Shown piece by piece: positions 22,333-29,836 of a stretch of DNA of 46,940 nucleotides (position 1 is the first letter of the stretch; every line of letters begins with the position of its first letter). The notes under the pieces are model-generated. The model ran no database searches and had not been told where the DNA came from. It saw only the letters and a list, made by a program, of their open reading frames with translations. Both the position numbers and the translations under genes were made by a program. This DNA is from JAZPYZ01 sp045544455 (GTDB lineage Bacteria; Bacillota; Clostridia; Oscillospirales; Acutalibacteraceae). The DNA lies in contig JAZPYZ010000015.1 in assembly GCA_045544455.1 (NCBI GenBank), positions 1 to 46,940 on the forward strand. The letters are read 5' to 3'.

Positions 22333-23151
22333 GGGGAATTTATGCTTTTTTCTGTACTCTGACGGGGAGATCCCTTTTTCCTTTTTGAACACCTTGCAAA
22401 AATAACTGGAAGAATTAAAGCCACAATCGATGGCGACCTTCGTCATGTTGCCGTAGCCGCCCTTGATCATCTCGCAGGCCTTGCTGATCTTAATGGAATT
22501 CAGGTAAGACATCAGCGGGATGCCCAGGCTTTTCCGGAAAAACCGGCAAAGGTGGTACTTGGAAATATAAAACTGCTCTGCAATTTGAGAGATGTCGGTA
22601 ATTTGGTTGTAATTTTCGTTGATATACTGTATGATTTGAGTGATACGGACATCCGCATACTTATGGGGAACATAGGTGTTTTTGCCGTGTGCCAGTTGAA
22701 ACAGCAGCTGATACAAAAGACCGCTGCACAGCAGCTCATCCGGCTTTCTCTGTTGCTGGGTCGCCCGGTTATATTCTGTCAGCATTGCATCCAAAAGGGA
22801 TAGGATCCGCTCCTGCTGAGCAGCATCTCCCCGAAAAACAAAGGGAACTTTCTGCAGCAGCGGCAATACCGTTTCCCCGGTAAAGTAAGTGCGCAAAAAG
22901 GCATCGGAAAAATGCACCAGAAACCGCAAACCGCCTTCACCGTCGGTTCTGTGGAACACCTGCCGGGGAATCATAACCACATCCCCCTCGTTGACCATAA
23001 AGAAGCGGTCTTCAATAAAGTACTCCCGCTGACCCTTCACCAGATAGTAAAGCTCAAAGGATCGGTGCCTATGCATATTGGGCAGCGGTACCTTCACTCT
23101 TTCCCGTTCAATATAAAAATCCGACGAAGATATTTGTTCGATGGTTGGCAC
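22318..23151 (-). CDS. AraC-family regulator of the pectin/galacturonate island
   Basis: A 277-residue regulator. Residues 10-110 are a cupin sensor (MHRHRSFELYYLVKGQREYF, then NEGDVVMIPRQVFHRT); the last hundred are the AraC HTH pair (DISQIAEQFYISKYHLCRFF and KVAIDCGFNSSSYFCKVFKK). GTG 23151 is the start: AAGGGGGGG lies upstream, and a promoter TTGCAG, 17 bases, TATAAT (23179-23207) ends just before it. It is divergent from the serine hydrolase and near the GH4 and uxa genes, so it probably senses a uronate and activates them. Confidence 0.88.
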   Translation of the reverse strand: MPTIEQISSSDFYIERERVKVPLPNMHRHRSFELYYLVKGQREYFIEDRFFMVNEGDVVMIPRQVFHRTDGEGGLRFLVHFSDAFLRTYFTGETVLPLLQKVPFVFRGDAAQQERILSLLDAMLTEYNRATQQQRKPDELLCSGLLYQLLFQLAHGKNTYVPHKYADVRITQIIQYINENYNQITDISQIAEQFYISKYHLCRFFRKSLGIPLMSYLNSIKISKACEMIKGGYGNMTKVAIDCGFNSSSYFCKVFKKEKGISPSEYRKKHKFPKAPQ

Positions 23152-23178
23152 AGCGCTTCCCCCCCTTCCGTTTCCGGT

Positions 23179-23207
23179 ATTATAGCGGATGTTTTTCAAA
23201 ACTGCAA
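23179..23207 (-). promoter_or_regulatory. Promoter of the island AraC gene
   Basis: Minus strand TTGCAG (23202-23207), 17 bases, TATAAT (23179-23184). Confidence 0.7.
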
Positions 23208-23281
23208 GGGAGAAAGCGCAATATATTACAATTTTTGCAAAAATCAGCAATATTTTAACAGAAAATTAAGGAGGCAGGCTT

Positions 23282-24763
23282 ATGCGGTTTCAAACGCCTG
23301 AACAGGCAGGCATTTCCTCCCGGAATGTACTGGCATTTTACAAGGAGCTGGACAGCTGCGGTCTTTCCACCCACAGCGTGATCCTCTCCCGGGGCGAACA
23401 CTTCTTTTCTGAGTGCTATTATGCCCCTTTTCACAAGGATTTTCTTCACCGGATGTATTCCTCCTCCAAATCCTTTGTATCCATTGCCGTAGGCTTTTGC
23501 CTGCAGGATGGGCTGCTCTCTTTGGAAGATCCAGTTTCCAAATTCTTCCCGGAGTGCAACCCCAACGGCCATACCGGCACCATACAGGACTTTCTGCAGA
23601 TGCGCAGCAGTACGGAAAACGGCGGCAACTGGTTCACCAAGCACACCGGAGACCGGGCAGCCTTTTATTTTACCGATACCCCTGTCAAGTACCCCGGCAC
23701 ACTGTACGCATACGACAGTTCCGCCAATTTTATGTTGGGTGCCATTGTGGAACGGGTCACCGGCAAGCCATTTTTGAAATACTTACAGAAAAAGGTGTTG
23801 GATGCCATTGGCTTTTCTAAAGACGCTGCCTGTCTGACCTGTCCCGGTGGACATAGCTGGAGCGATTCGGGTATTCTTTGTACCGCCCGGGATCTTTGGC
23901 GGTTTACCCGGTTTGTCGGAAACGGCGGCTGCTGGGAAGGCAAGCGGTATCTGGACGAAGGGTACATAAAAGCCGCTACTGCCGCCACCGCCGCCACCGA
24001 TGCTTACGGCTTCCGGAATCTTCACAACACAGAGGGCTACGGTTACCAGTTTTGGGGCGCTGCCGACGGCTGCTTTGCCACCAAGGGTATGGGCGGTCAA
24101 ATCTCGCTGTACGATCCTGCCCACGACTTTATCTTTGTGATCAATTCCGACAACCAGGGAAATCCCTTTTTCTATTACCAGATCTACCGGGCGCTTTACA
24201 GCCACATCATCCAAAACTTAGGCGATCCTCTTCCGGAAAATCCCGATGCACAGGCAGAACTAAATGCCTACCTTGCAGACAAAAAGCTTTTTTGCCTGTC
24301 CGGTGCAACGACCAGTCCCCTTCGGGAAAATGTCAGCGGCAAAACCTTCACCTGCAACGAAAACCCTATGGGCATCCGCTGGTTCCGGCTGGACTTCTCT
24401 GGGGAAACCGGTACCTTCACCTACGAAAATACCCAGGGAGAAAAGGTCTTCCCCTTGGGCTTCGGTCACAATGTATTTGCCAAGTTCCCCCAAGAGGGAT
24501 ACTCTGATTCGGTGGGAGGCATCCCTTGTCCCGGCAATTATTACGATGCTGCCTTTTCTGCCGATTGGCCGGAGGAAAACACCCTGCGGGTCCGGGTGCA
24601 GATCATCGACAAGTATTTTGGAAATCTCGGCATCCTCTTTGGTTTCCGGGATGAAACGCAGGTTACTGTGCGAATGGAAAAAACCGCGGAGCATTTTCTC
24701 AACGAATACAAAGGCATCCTGACCGCGCAGGCACTACATACTCTATCGACAGATACCCGATAA
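23282..24763 (+). CDS. Serine hydrolase, class C beta-lactamase-like
   Basis: A 493-residue protein of the beta-lactamase/esterase (serine hydrolase) superfamily. The nucleophile motif SSSKSF (SxxK) lies near residue 60 and the YDSSANF (YxN-like) motif near 143. The last 150 residues form an extra beta-rich domain often seen in this group. There is no signal peptide, so it is probably cytoplasmic. Together with uronate genes an esterase acting on acylated or methylated sugar oligomers is conceivable; that is inference only. AAGGAGG precedes ATG 23282. Confidence 0.85.
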   Translation: MRFQTPEQAGISSRNVLAFYKELDSCGLSTHSVILSRGEHFFSECYYAPFHKDFLHRMYSSSKSFVSIAVGFCLQDGLLSLEDPVSKFFPECNPNGHTGTIQDFLQMRSSTENGGNWFTKHTGDRAAFYFTDTPVKYPGTLYAYDSSANFMLGAIVERVTGKPFLKYLQKKVLDAIGFSKDAACLTCPGGHSWSDSGILCTARDLWRFTRFVGNGGCWEGKRYLDEGYIKAATAATAATDAYGFRNLHNTEGYGYQFWGAADGCFATKGMGGQISLYDPAHDFIFVINSDNQGNPFFYYQIYRALYSHIIQNLGDPLPENPDAQAELNAYLADKKLFCLSGATTSPLRENVSGKTFTCNENPMGIRWFRLDFSGETGTFTYENTQGEKVFPLGFGHNVFAKFPQEGYSDSVGGIPCPGNYYDAAFSADWPEENTLRVRVQIIDKYFGNLGILFGFRDETQVTVRMEKTAEHFLNEYKGILTAQALHTLSTDTR

Positions 24764-24768
24764 ACTCC

Positions 24769-24800
24769 GGTGTATCGAGCCGTCTCGATACACCTTGTCA
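24769..24800 (+). terminator. Terminator-like hairpin after the serine hydrolase
   Basis: GGTGTATCGAG / CTCGATACACC with a four-base loop, followed by TTGTCATTTTG. The tail is only moderately T-rich. Confidence 0.55.
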
Positions 24801-24960
24801 TTTTGAGCGAAGTCGAGAGATATCTCGATTACCTCGGCACCGGCAGTAAATGGGAGATTGCCACACCAGTGACCGAATTAAGGTATGTTTGCCCCCTGAC
24901 AAGCATAGATATTTTTGATTCGCTGCGCGGAGCACCACGGTCACTGGTTCGCAATGACAA
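24795..24960. repeat. 166-bp nested palindromic repeat element
   Basis: The outer ends TTGTCATT and AATGACAA are inverted; an inner pair CCAGTGACCG (24866-24875) and CGGTCACTGG (24938-24947) is perfect. No reading frame. It belongs to the same kind as 20407-20486. Confidence 0.6.
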
Positions 24961-25018
24961 CAAAGCTGGAGCAGATCGACAACTGGGGTTTCATTTTCAA
25001 CTTTCCGTTTTTAATTAA

Positions 25019-25048
25019 AAGGGCGCGTTCCTGTGAACGCGCCCTTAA
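25019..25048 (-). terminator. Terminator behind a gene fragment
   Basis: AAGGGCGCGTTC / GAACGCGCCCTT, in the leftward direction followed by TTAATTAAAAA; it closes the fragment ending at 25052. Confidence 0.6.
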
Positions 25049-25051
25049 GCT

Positions 25052-25207
25052 TTATCTTACATATTCGATGACGACACGGCGGCCGATCAGGTAGCCAAGA
25101 TCTTCACCAGTCAGATCTACTGCGTAGGCAGTCAGCAACCAGGAATGGTGCGAAGGTTTCAAAAAACAGACGGCAATCCTTATCCAGACCTGACGAGACA
25201 AGCGCAC
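25052..25207 (-). pseudogene. 3' fragment of an unidentified gene
   Basis: An open stretch of 51 codons whose end reads LLTAYAVDLTGEDLGYLIG, then RRVVIEYVR and stop, directly before a terminator. There is no ribosome site at the possible GTG 25207 and no recognisable domain. It reads as the surviving C-terminal end of a longer island gene. The stretch 25208-25264 holds nothing I can identify and probably contains the island edge. Confidence 0.35.
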
Positions 25208-25264
25208 TGCAAAGAGAGAAAAAGCAGGACTATCATAGTGGGGGGCTCATCATAGGACAGCAGT

Positions 25265-25310
25265 AAAAAACACCGTATTTGTGGCAAATACCACAAAATA
25301 CGGTGTTTTT
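25265..25310 (-). terminator. Terminator of the CofE-like/guaA unit
   Basis: AAAAAACACCGTATTT and its complement around a GTGG-caaata-CCAC tip, 35 bases past the guaA stop. Confidence 0.85.
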
Positions 25311-25344
25311 CTAACTATTCAAAGAACCACACAGCCACTTAGGC

Positions 25345-26325
25345 TCATTCCCACTCGATGGTGCCGATCGGCTTCGGTGTCAGGTCATACAATACGCGGT
25401 TGATGCCGTCAACTTCCGCCAGAATCCGATCGGTGATACGGTGCAACAACGCATACGGTATCTCTTCAATGGTTGCACTCATCGCGTCGGTGGTGTTTAC
25501 CGCACGAATAATCGCCGGCCATCCTTCGTAACGTTTGTCGTCTTTCACGCCGACGCTTTTCATATCCGGCACCGCGATAAAGTACTGCCACACCTTGCCG
25601 GCGAGCCCGTTTTTATCAAACTCTTCGCGCAAGATCGCATCCGCTTCACGCAACGCGTGCAACCGGTCGCGCGTGATCGCGCCGAGGCACCGCACGCCCA
25701 GTCCCGGTCCCGGGAACGGTTGACGGTACACCATGTTGTCCGGCAATCCAAGCGCCGAACCCACCACGCGCACCTCGTCTTTATACAACAGTTTCACCGG
25801 TTCGCACAGTTCAAACTGCAGGTCTTCCGGCAAACCGCCCACGTTGTGGTGCGCTTTCACGCCGTCGCTTTCGAGAATATCCGGATAGATCGTACCTTGT
25901 GCCAAAAACTCGATCCCTTCGAGTTTGGCCGCTTCTTCCGCAAACACGTTGATGAATTCCGCACCGATGATTTTACGTTTCTTTTCCGGTTCGGCTACAC
26001 CGGCCAACAGATCAAGGAATCGATCGGTTGCATCGATATAAATCAAGTTCGCATCGAGTTCTTTACCAAACACGTCCACGACTTGTTCGCTTTCGCCTTT
26101 ACGCATCAGCCCGTGGTTCACGTGCACACAAACGAGCTGTTTGCCGATGGCTTTAATCAACAACGCCGCCACCACCGACGAGTCCACACCGCCCGACAAC
26201 GCGAGCAATACTTTTTTATTACCGACTTGTTCACGGATCTCTTTCACCTGTTCGTCGATAAACGCATCGGCGAGCGTTTTGGTCGTAATCCGTTGCATCG
26301 AATCGGGCCGTACATTCCCTTGCAT
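25345..26325 (-). CDS. guaA: GMP synthase ATP-pyrophosphatase subunit, no glutaminase domain
   Basis: A 326-residue enzyme that adenylates XMP and aminates it to GMP. The P-loop SGGVDSS lies near residue 44; AQGTIYPDILES, HHNVGGLPEDL and the dimerisation domain (FPGPGLGVRCLG ... YDLTPKPIGTIEWE) are complete. The usual N-terminal glutamine amidotransferase (about 190 residues) is absent: the protein begins with the inter-domain linker. AAGGAGGATTCG nine bases before ATG 26325 shows this is the true start. It follows the CofE-like gene by 21 bases. It may use free ammonia or a separately encoded glutaminase, as in archaea. Confidence 0.95.
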   Translation of the reverse strand: MQGNVRPDSMQRITTKTLADAFIDEQVKEIREQVGNKKVLLALSGGVDSSVVAALLIKAIGKQLVCVHVNHGLMRKGESEQVVDVFGKELDANLIYIDATDRFLDLLAGVAEPEKKRKIIGAEFINVFAEEAAKLEGIEFLAQGTIYPDILESDGVKAHHNVGGLPEDLQFELCEPVKLLYKDEVRVVGSALGLPDNMVYRQPFPGPGLGVRCLGAITRDRLHALREADAILREEFDKNGLAGKVWQYFIAVPDMKSVGVKDDKRYEGWPAIIRAVNTTDAMSATIEEIPYALLHRITDRILAEVDGINRVLYDLTPKPIGTIEWE

Positions 26326-26346
26326 ATTACGAATCCTCCTTGTTGA

Positions 26347-27546
26347 TCAGTTGGTATAGTTGTCGAAATAGCCTTGCACCAACACGACCGGCGTGCCTTT
26401 GTCACCCGAACCGCTGGTCAGGTCGCACAACGAACCGATCAAGTCGGTCAATTGCCGCGGCGTGGTGCCTTGCGACGCCATGTTACCCACCAGATTATCC
26501 TGTTTGGCGCGAATGCTCGCCGAAATGGCTTCTTTCAGGGCTTCACCCGACAGATCTTTATAATCGTTATCGGCCAGATATTTCAATTTCAATTCGTTCG
26601 GGGTACCGACCAATCCGTCGGTAAACGCCGGCGAAACCACCGGATCCGCGAGTTCCCAAATTTTCCCCTTTGGATCTTTAAACGCGCCGTCGCCATACAC
26701 CATCACTTCGACGTGTTTACCGGTCGCTTCCAAGATCTTTTGTTGGATATCCAACACCAATCCTTGGCATTCGCGCGGGAACAGTTTCACGGTATCCTCG
26801 GTCGATTTGTTCGAACCAAGCAAACCGTACATTTCGTTACAACCGCTACCGTTTACCGGTTTGTTCAAAATATCGTCTAATCCACACACCGCCTTCGCGC
26901 CGGCCGCTTTCAGGATGCGTTTGGTTCGCGCACGGGTGTGGATATCACAGGTCAACACACAATCGGTATAATCCAAAATTGCCTTCGCTTGGTTCGCAAA
27001 CACGATCTCTACTTCGGCACCGCACTCACGAATCAAATTCGCGTAATAATCGACGTAATCCACGCCGGTAAATTCGTGCACGCCGTACCCAAACAGTTCG
27101 CGGTACTTGTCCAGTGTCAACACGTCGGAATACGGGTTAACGCCGGCTTCGTCGATTTTGTCCAAACTCACCAGTTCGTTGCCCACTTCGTCCGATGGAT
27201 AGCTGAGCATCAACACGATTTTTTTGGCCCCTTTGGCAATACCGCGCAAACAGATAGCGAATCGGTTGCGGGAGAGAATCGGGAAAATAACACCAACGGT
27301 ATCTCCACCAAGTTTTTCGCGCACGTCTTGAGCGATCGCATCCACCGACGCATAGTTTCCTTGCGCACGCGCCACGATCGATTCGGTAAGCGAAATAACG
27401 TCGCGATCACGCAGTTCAAACCCCTCGTATTTGGCGGCTTCTAATACGCTATTCGCGACAATAGCGGCGAGATCGTCCCCTTCACGGATGATCGGGCAAC
27501 GGATTCCACGCGAAACGGTACCCACTCTTCTCTCATAATCTGCCAT
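26347..27546 (-). CDS. Coenzyme F420-0:L-glutamate ligase-like protein (CofE family)
   Basis: A 399-residue protein of the F420_ligase family. RGIRCPIIREGDDLAAIVAN at the start, DRDVISLTESIVARAQGNY and VYGDGAFKDPKGKIWELADP are the segments I associate with the longer Firmicutes version. CofE adds gamma-linked glutamate to F420-0; Clostridia are not known for F420, so the Firmicutes form may glutamylate another acceptor, such as a folate-like compound. GCGAGG precedes ATG 27546. It is the first gene of a unit with guaA, behind TTGCAA, 17 bases, TATGAT. Confidence 0.8.
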   Translation of the reverse strand: MADYERRVGTVSRGIRCPIIREGDDLAAIVANSVLEAAKYEGFELRDRDVISLTESIVARAQGNYASVDAIAQDVREKLGGDTVGVIFPILSRNRFAICLRGIAKGAKKIVLMLSYPSDEVGNELVSLDKIDEAGVNPYSDVLTLDKYRELFGYGVHEFTGVDYVDYYANLIRECGAEVEIVFANQAKAILDYTDCVLTCDIHTRARTKRILKAAGAKAVCGLDDILNKPVNGSGCNEMYGLLGSNKSTEDTVKLFPRECQGLVLDIQQKILEATGKHVEVMVYGDGAFKDPKGKIWELADPVVSPAFTDGLVGTPNELKLKYLADNDYKDLSGEALKEAISASIRAKQDNLVGNMASQGTTPRQLTDLIGSLCDLTSGSGDKGTPVVLVQGYFDNYTN

Positions 27547-27581
27547 AGAAAAAGCCTCGCTTTCAAAAAAATACACTCAAT

Positions 27582-27610
27582 ATCATATCACTTTATTTCC
27601 ATTCTTGCAA
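27582..27610 (-). promoter_or_regulatory. Promoter of the CofE-like/guaA unit
   Basis: Minus strand TTGCAA (27605-27610), 17 bases, TATGAT (27582-27587). Confidence 0.7.
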
Positions 27611-27684
27611 TAAAAAATGATAAATATTCCGGTAAAACGGACAATTTTTTTGACAATACCGGAAGATGCTGTCAACCAATCTGA

Positions 27685-28314
27685 TTATGCCGCTTTCGGC
27701 AAATTCCACTTAAAGATGATCGCCATTAACCGCACCAAGAAAATGATCCCCATCCCGATCACCATTGCCGCAGTCGCATTTAGGAGTTCATAATGCCACA
27801 ACATCCAATACACCAAACCGCCCAGTACCGACGCCACCGCGTAAATACGCTTGGCGAAAATTACCGGGATTTCCCGAATCAGCACGTCGCGGAAAATACC
27901 GCCGCCGCACCCGGTCGTCATACCGAGGCTCACTACGAAAAACGGATTGTTTTCAAATCCGCAAGCCATCGCGATGTTGACGCCGACCACCGTAAATACC
28001 GCGAGTCCCACCGCATCCAACACGTAGTTGATAAAGGTAAACGCGCGATTTTCGGCCAGTTGATGGTGGGCGCGGTGCAGACAGGTCACCGCAATAAACG
28101 TGACCAGTGCCGTCGCGGCCGCCACGCACACGTATATATATTCGGTAAACATTGTTGGTGGCAGATTCCCCAGTAACAGGTCGCGAAACACGCCGCCCCC
28201 CAACGCTGTCACAATACCGCAAAACAACACCCCGAAAATATCGAGTTTTTTCGCAATGGCGCACAACGCTCCCGATACCGAAAACGATGCCGTGCCGATG
28301 AGTTCGAAAATCAA
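27685..28314 (-). CDS. TRIC/UPF0126-family membrane channel protein
   Basis: About 209 residues, with seven hydrophobic segments in two repeated halves: GTASFSVSGALCAIAKKLD and ALGGGVFRDLLLGNLPP in the first, VVGVNIAMACG and TGCGGGIFRDVLIREIP in the second. The doubled GGG-x-FRD motif is diagnostic of the family, whose members are trimeric cation channels in other bacteria. The start is uncertain: TTG 28314 is the first canonical codon, but the ribosome site GAAGGGG is 20 bases upstream and the frame stays open and family-like between them (VTDKIVLIFELIG). A non-standard start such as ATC/GTT is possible. Confidence 0.85.
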   Translation of the reverse strand: MIFELIGTASFSVSGALCAIAKKLDIFGVLFCGIVTALGGGVFRDLLLGNLPPTMFTEYIYVCVAAATALVTFIAVTCLHRAHHQLAENRAFTFINYVLDAVGLAVFTVVGVNIAMACGFENNPFFVVSLGMTTGCGGGIFRDVLIREIPVIFAKRIYAVASVLGGLVYWMLWHYELLNATAAMVIGMGIIFLVRLMAIIFKWNLPKAA

Positions 28315-28352
28315 GACGATCTTGTCCGTAACAACCCCTTCTTTCGCTTTTT

Positions 28353-28381
28353 GTTATAGCATATTTTTCGATAAATTACAA
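28353..28381 (-). promoter_or_regulatory. Promoter of the TRIC-type gene
   Basis: Minus strand TTGTAA (28376-28381), 17 bases, TATAAC (28353-28358). Confidence 0.65.
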
Positions 28382-28474
28382 GAAAAAACGACCGTTCCTC
28401 ACCGGAAAATCAAGACAAAATCATCTAAGCACCGGTTCTTTTCGGTAATCCGTCGTTTTTAGACGGATAAAATC

Positions 28475-28503
28475 TTGCAAAACGCCGCGATTTGGTGTAT
28501 AGT
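28475..28503 (+). promoter_or_regulatory. Promoter of murI
   Basis: TTGCAA (28475-28480), 17 bases, TATAGT (28498-28503). The 80-base leader holds a small TGCAC / GTGCA palindrome. Confidence 0.7.
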
Positions 28504-28583
28504 TATTAGATGGTATAGTAGGGACATTGTGCACACGTGCATAGGATTTGACTATACATTTCACAGATGGAGGAGTGACAGGT

Positions 28584-29405
28584 ATGGATAAGCGGCCGAT
28601 CGGCGTGTTTGATTCGGGACTCGGCGGTCTTTCGGTAGTGCGTGAACTGGTTTCGCTGTTACCACACGAAGATATCGTTTATTTCGGAGATACCGGCCGT
28701 GTACCGTACGGTACACGCAGCTCCGAAACGATCGAAAAATACGCCAAACAAGATGGTCGGTTTTTACTCTCAAAAGATGTGAAAATGGTGATTGCCGCTT
28801 GCGGTACCGTCAGTTCGGTTGCCGCATCGGTATTGGATAATCTGCCGGTTCCGGCAATGGGCGTGGTCGAAGCACCGGCCGCCGCTGCCGTTGCCGCGAC
28901 CAAAACCGGCAAAATCGGCATCATCGGCACCGCCGCAACCGTGCGGTCGGGCGCGTTCGCCCAGGCGATCGCCCGGTTAATGCCGTCAGCCGACGTAGTG
29001 GCACAGGCGTGTCCGTTGTTTATTCCGTTGGTCGAAAACGGTTGGATCGAACCGGATAACGAGGTGACCGTTGCGACCGCGCGCCGCTACTTAGAACCGA
29101 TGAAACAACAAGGGATCGACACCTTGATTTTAGGATGCACCCATTTCCCGTTACTCGCCCCGATCATCGGGCAGGTGATGGGCGAGGGGGTTACCTTGAT
29201 CGATACCGGACGGGAAACCGCCCGCGCCGCCGCCGCGCAGTTGCGAGAACACGACGCCCTCAACGAGACTGCGGCCACACCGTCGCGTCAGTTTTTCGTC
29301 AGCGACCGACCGGACGATTTCGTCAACGTGGCGGAAATGTTTCTCGGCACTGGCATCTGTGATGAGGTGCATACCGTAAACATGGATGCGGAGGACGTAA
29401 CATGA
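28584..29405 (+). CDS. murI: Glutamate racemase
   Basis: A 273-residue cofactor-independent racemase that supplies D-glutamate for peptidoglycan. IGVFDSGLGGLSVVREL opens it; the two catalytic cysteines lie in AACGTVSSV near residue 72 and LGCTHFPLL near 183. GGAGGAG precedes ATG 28584. Its stop overlaps the DUF1934 start (ATGA), and argS follows, so it heads a three-gene operon. Confidence 0.96.
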   Translation: MDKRPIGVFDSGLGGLSVVRELVSLLPHEDIVYFGDTGRVPYGTRSSETIEKYAKQDGRFLLSKDVKMVIAACGTVSSVAASVLDNLPVPAMGVVEAPAAAAVAATKTGKIGIIGTAATVRSGAFAQAIARLMPSADVVAQACPLFIPLVENGWIEPDNEVTVATARRYLEPMKQQGIDTLILGCTHFPLLAPIIGQVMGEGVTLIDTGRETARAAAAQLREHDALNETAATPSRQFFVSDRPDDFVNVAEMFLGTGICDEVHTVNMDAEDVT

Positions 29406-29806
29406 TTCTAAAACACATGACCATGACCGCCACGCAAACCGTCGATGGCGAATCGGCCCAAAGCGCGATCGAAGCACCGGCGAAATGGGAATTCGAACCC
29501 GACCGTATCACCATCACCTACGATGAGCAAGGGGATATGCGCGGCACGACCACCGTCTTGACGGTAACGGACGATACGGTAACGATGACGCGTCGCGGTA
29601 TCACCCAAACCGATATGATCTTTCAAACGAAAAAGCGTTGTGCGTTCGATTACGATACCGGCACCGGCACGTTGAAACTCAGCACCGTGACCGAAACGGT
29701 TGACCGACAGTTCACCGCCGATGGCGGTACGCTGACCTTGCGCTATCGTCTGTACGCCGACGGCGCGTTGATTTCGAAAAACGAAATTGTGATCGATATT
29801 CTGTAA
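29402..29806 (+). CDS. DUF1934 protein (YwiB-like calycin barrel)
   Basis: A 134-residue protein, almost all beta strands (PDRITITYDEQGDMRGTTTV, ISKNEIVIDIL), fitting DUF1934, a predicted calycin-like small barrel of unknown ligand. In B. subtilis the family member ywiB also precedes argS, so the position supports the call. It overlaps murI by four bases and ends 30 bases before argS. Confidence 0.85.
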   Translation: MILKHMTMTATQTVDGESAQSAIEAPAKWEFEPDRITITYDEQGDMRGTTTVLTVTDDTVTMTRRGITQTDMIFQTKKRCAFDYDTGTGTLKLSTVTETVDRQFTADGGTLTLRYRLYADGALISKNEIVIDIL

Positions 29807-29836
29807 AAAGTGAGTATAAAAGTGAGGGAACCTACA

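Noticed and set aside
17440..25260. Transposon or ICE carrying the pectin genes
   Set aside because: No transposase, integrase or conjugation gene and no long terminal repeats at the edges; only small palindromic repeats.
25441..26346. 301-codon plus-strand frame over guaA
   Set aside because: Antisense to guaA; composition (His/Arg/Phe-rich) is that of a reverse reading of a coding gene.
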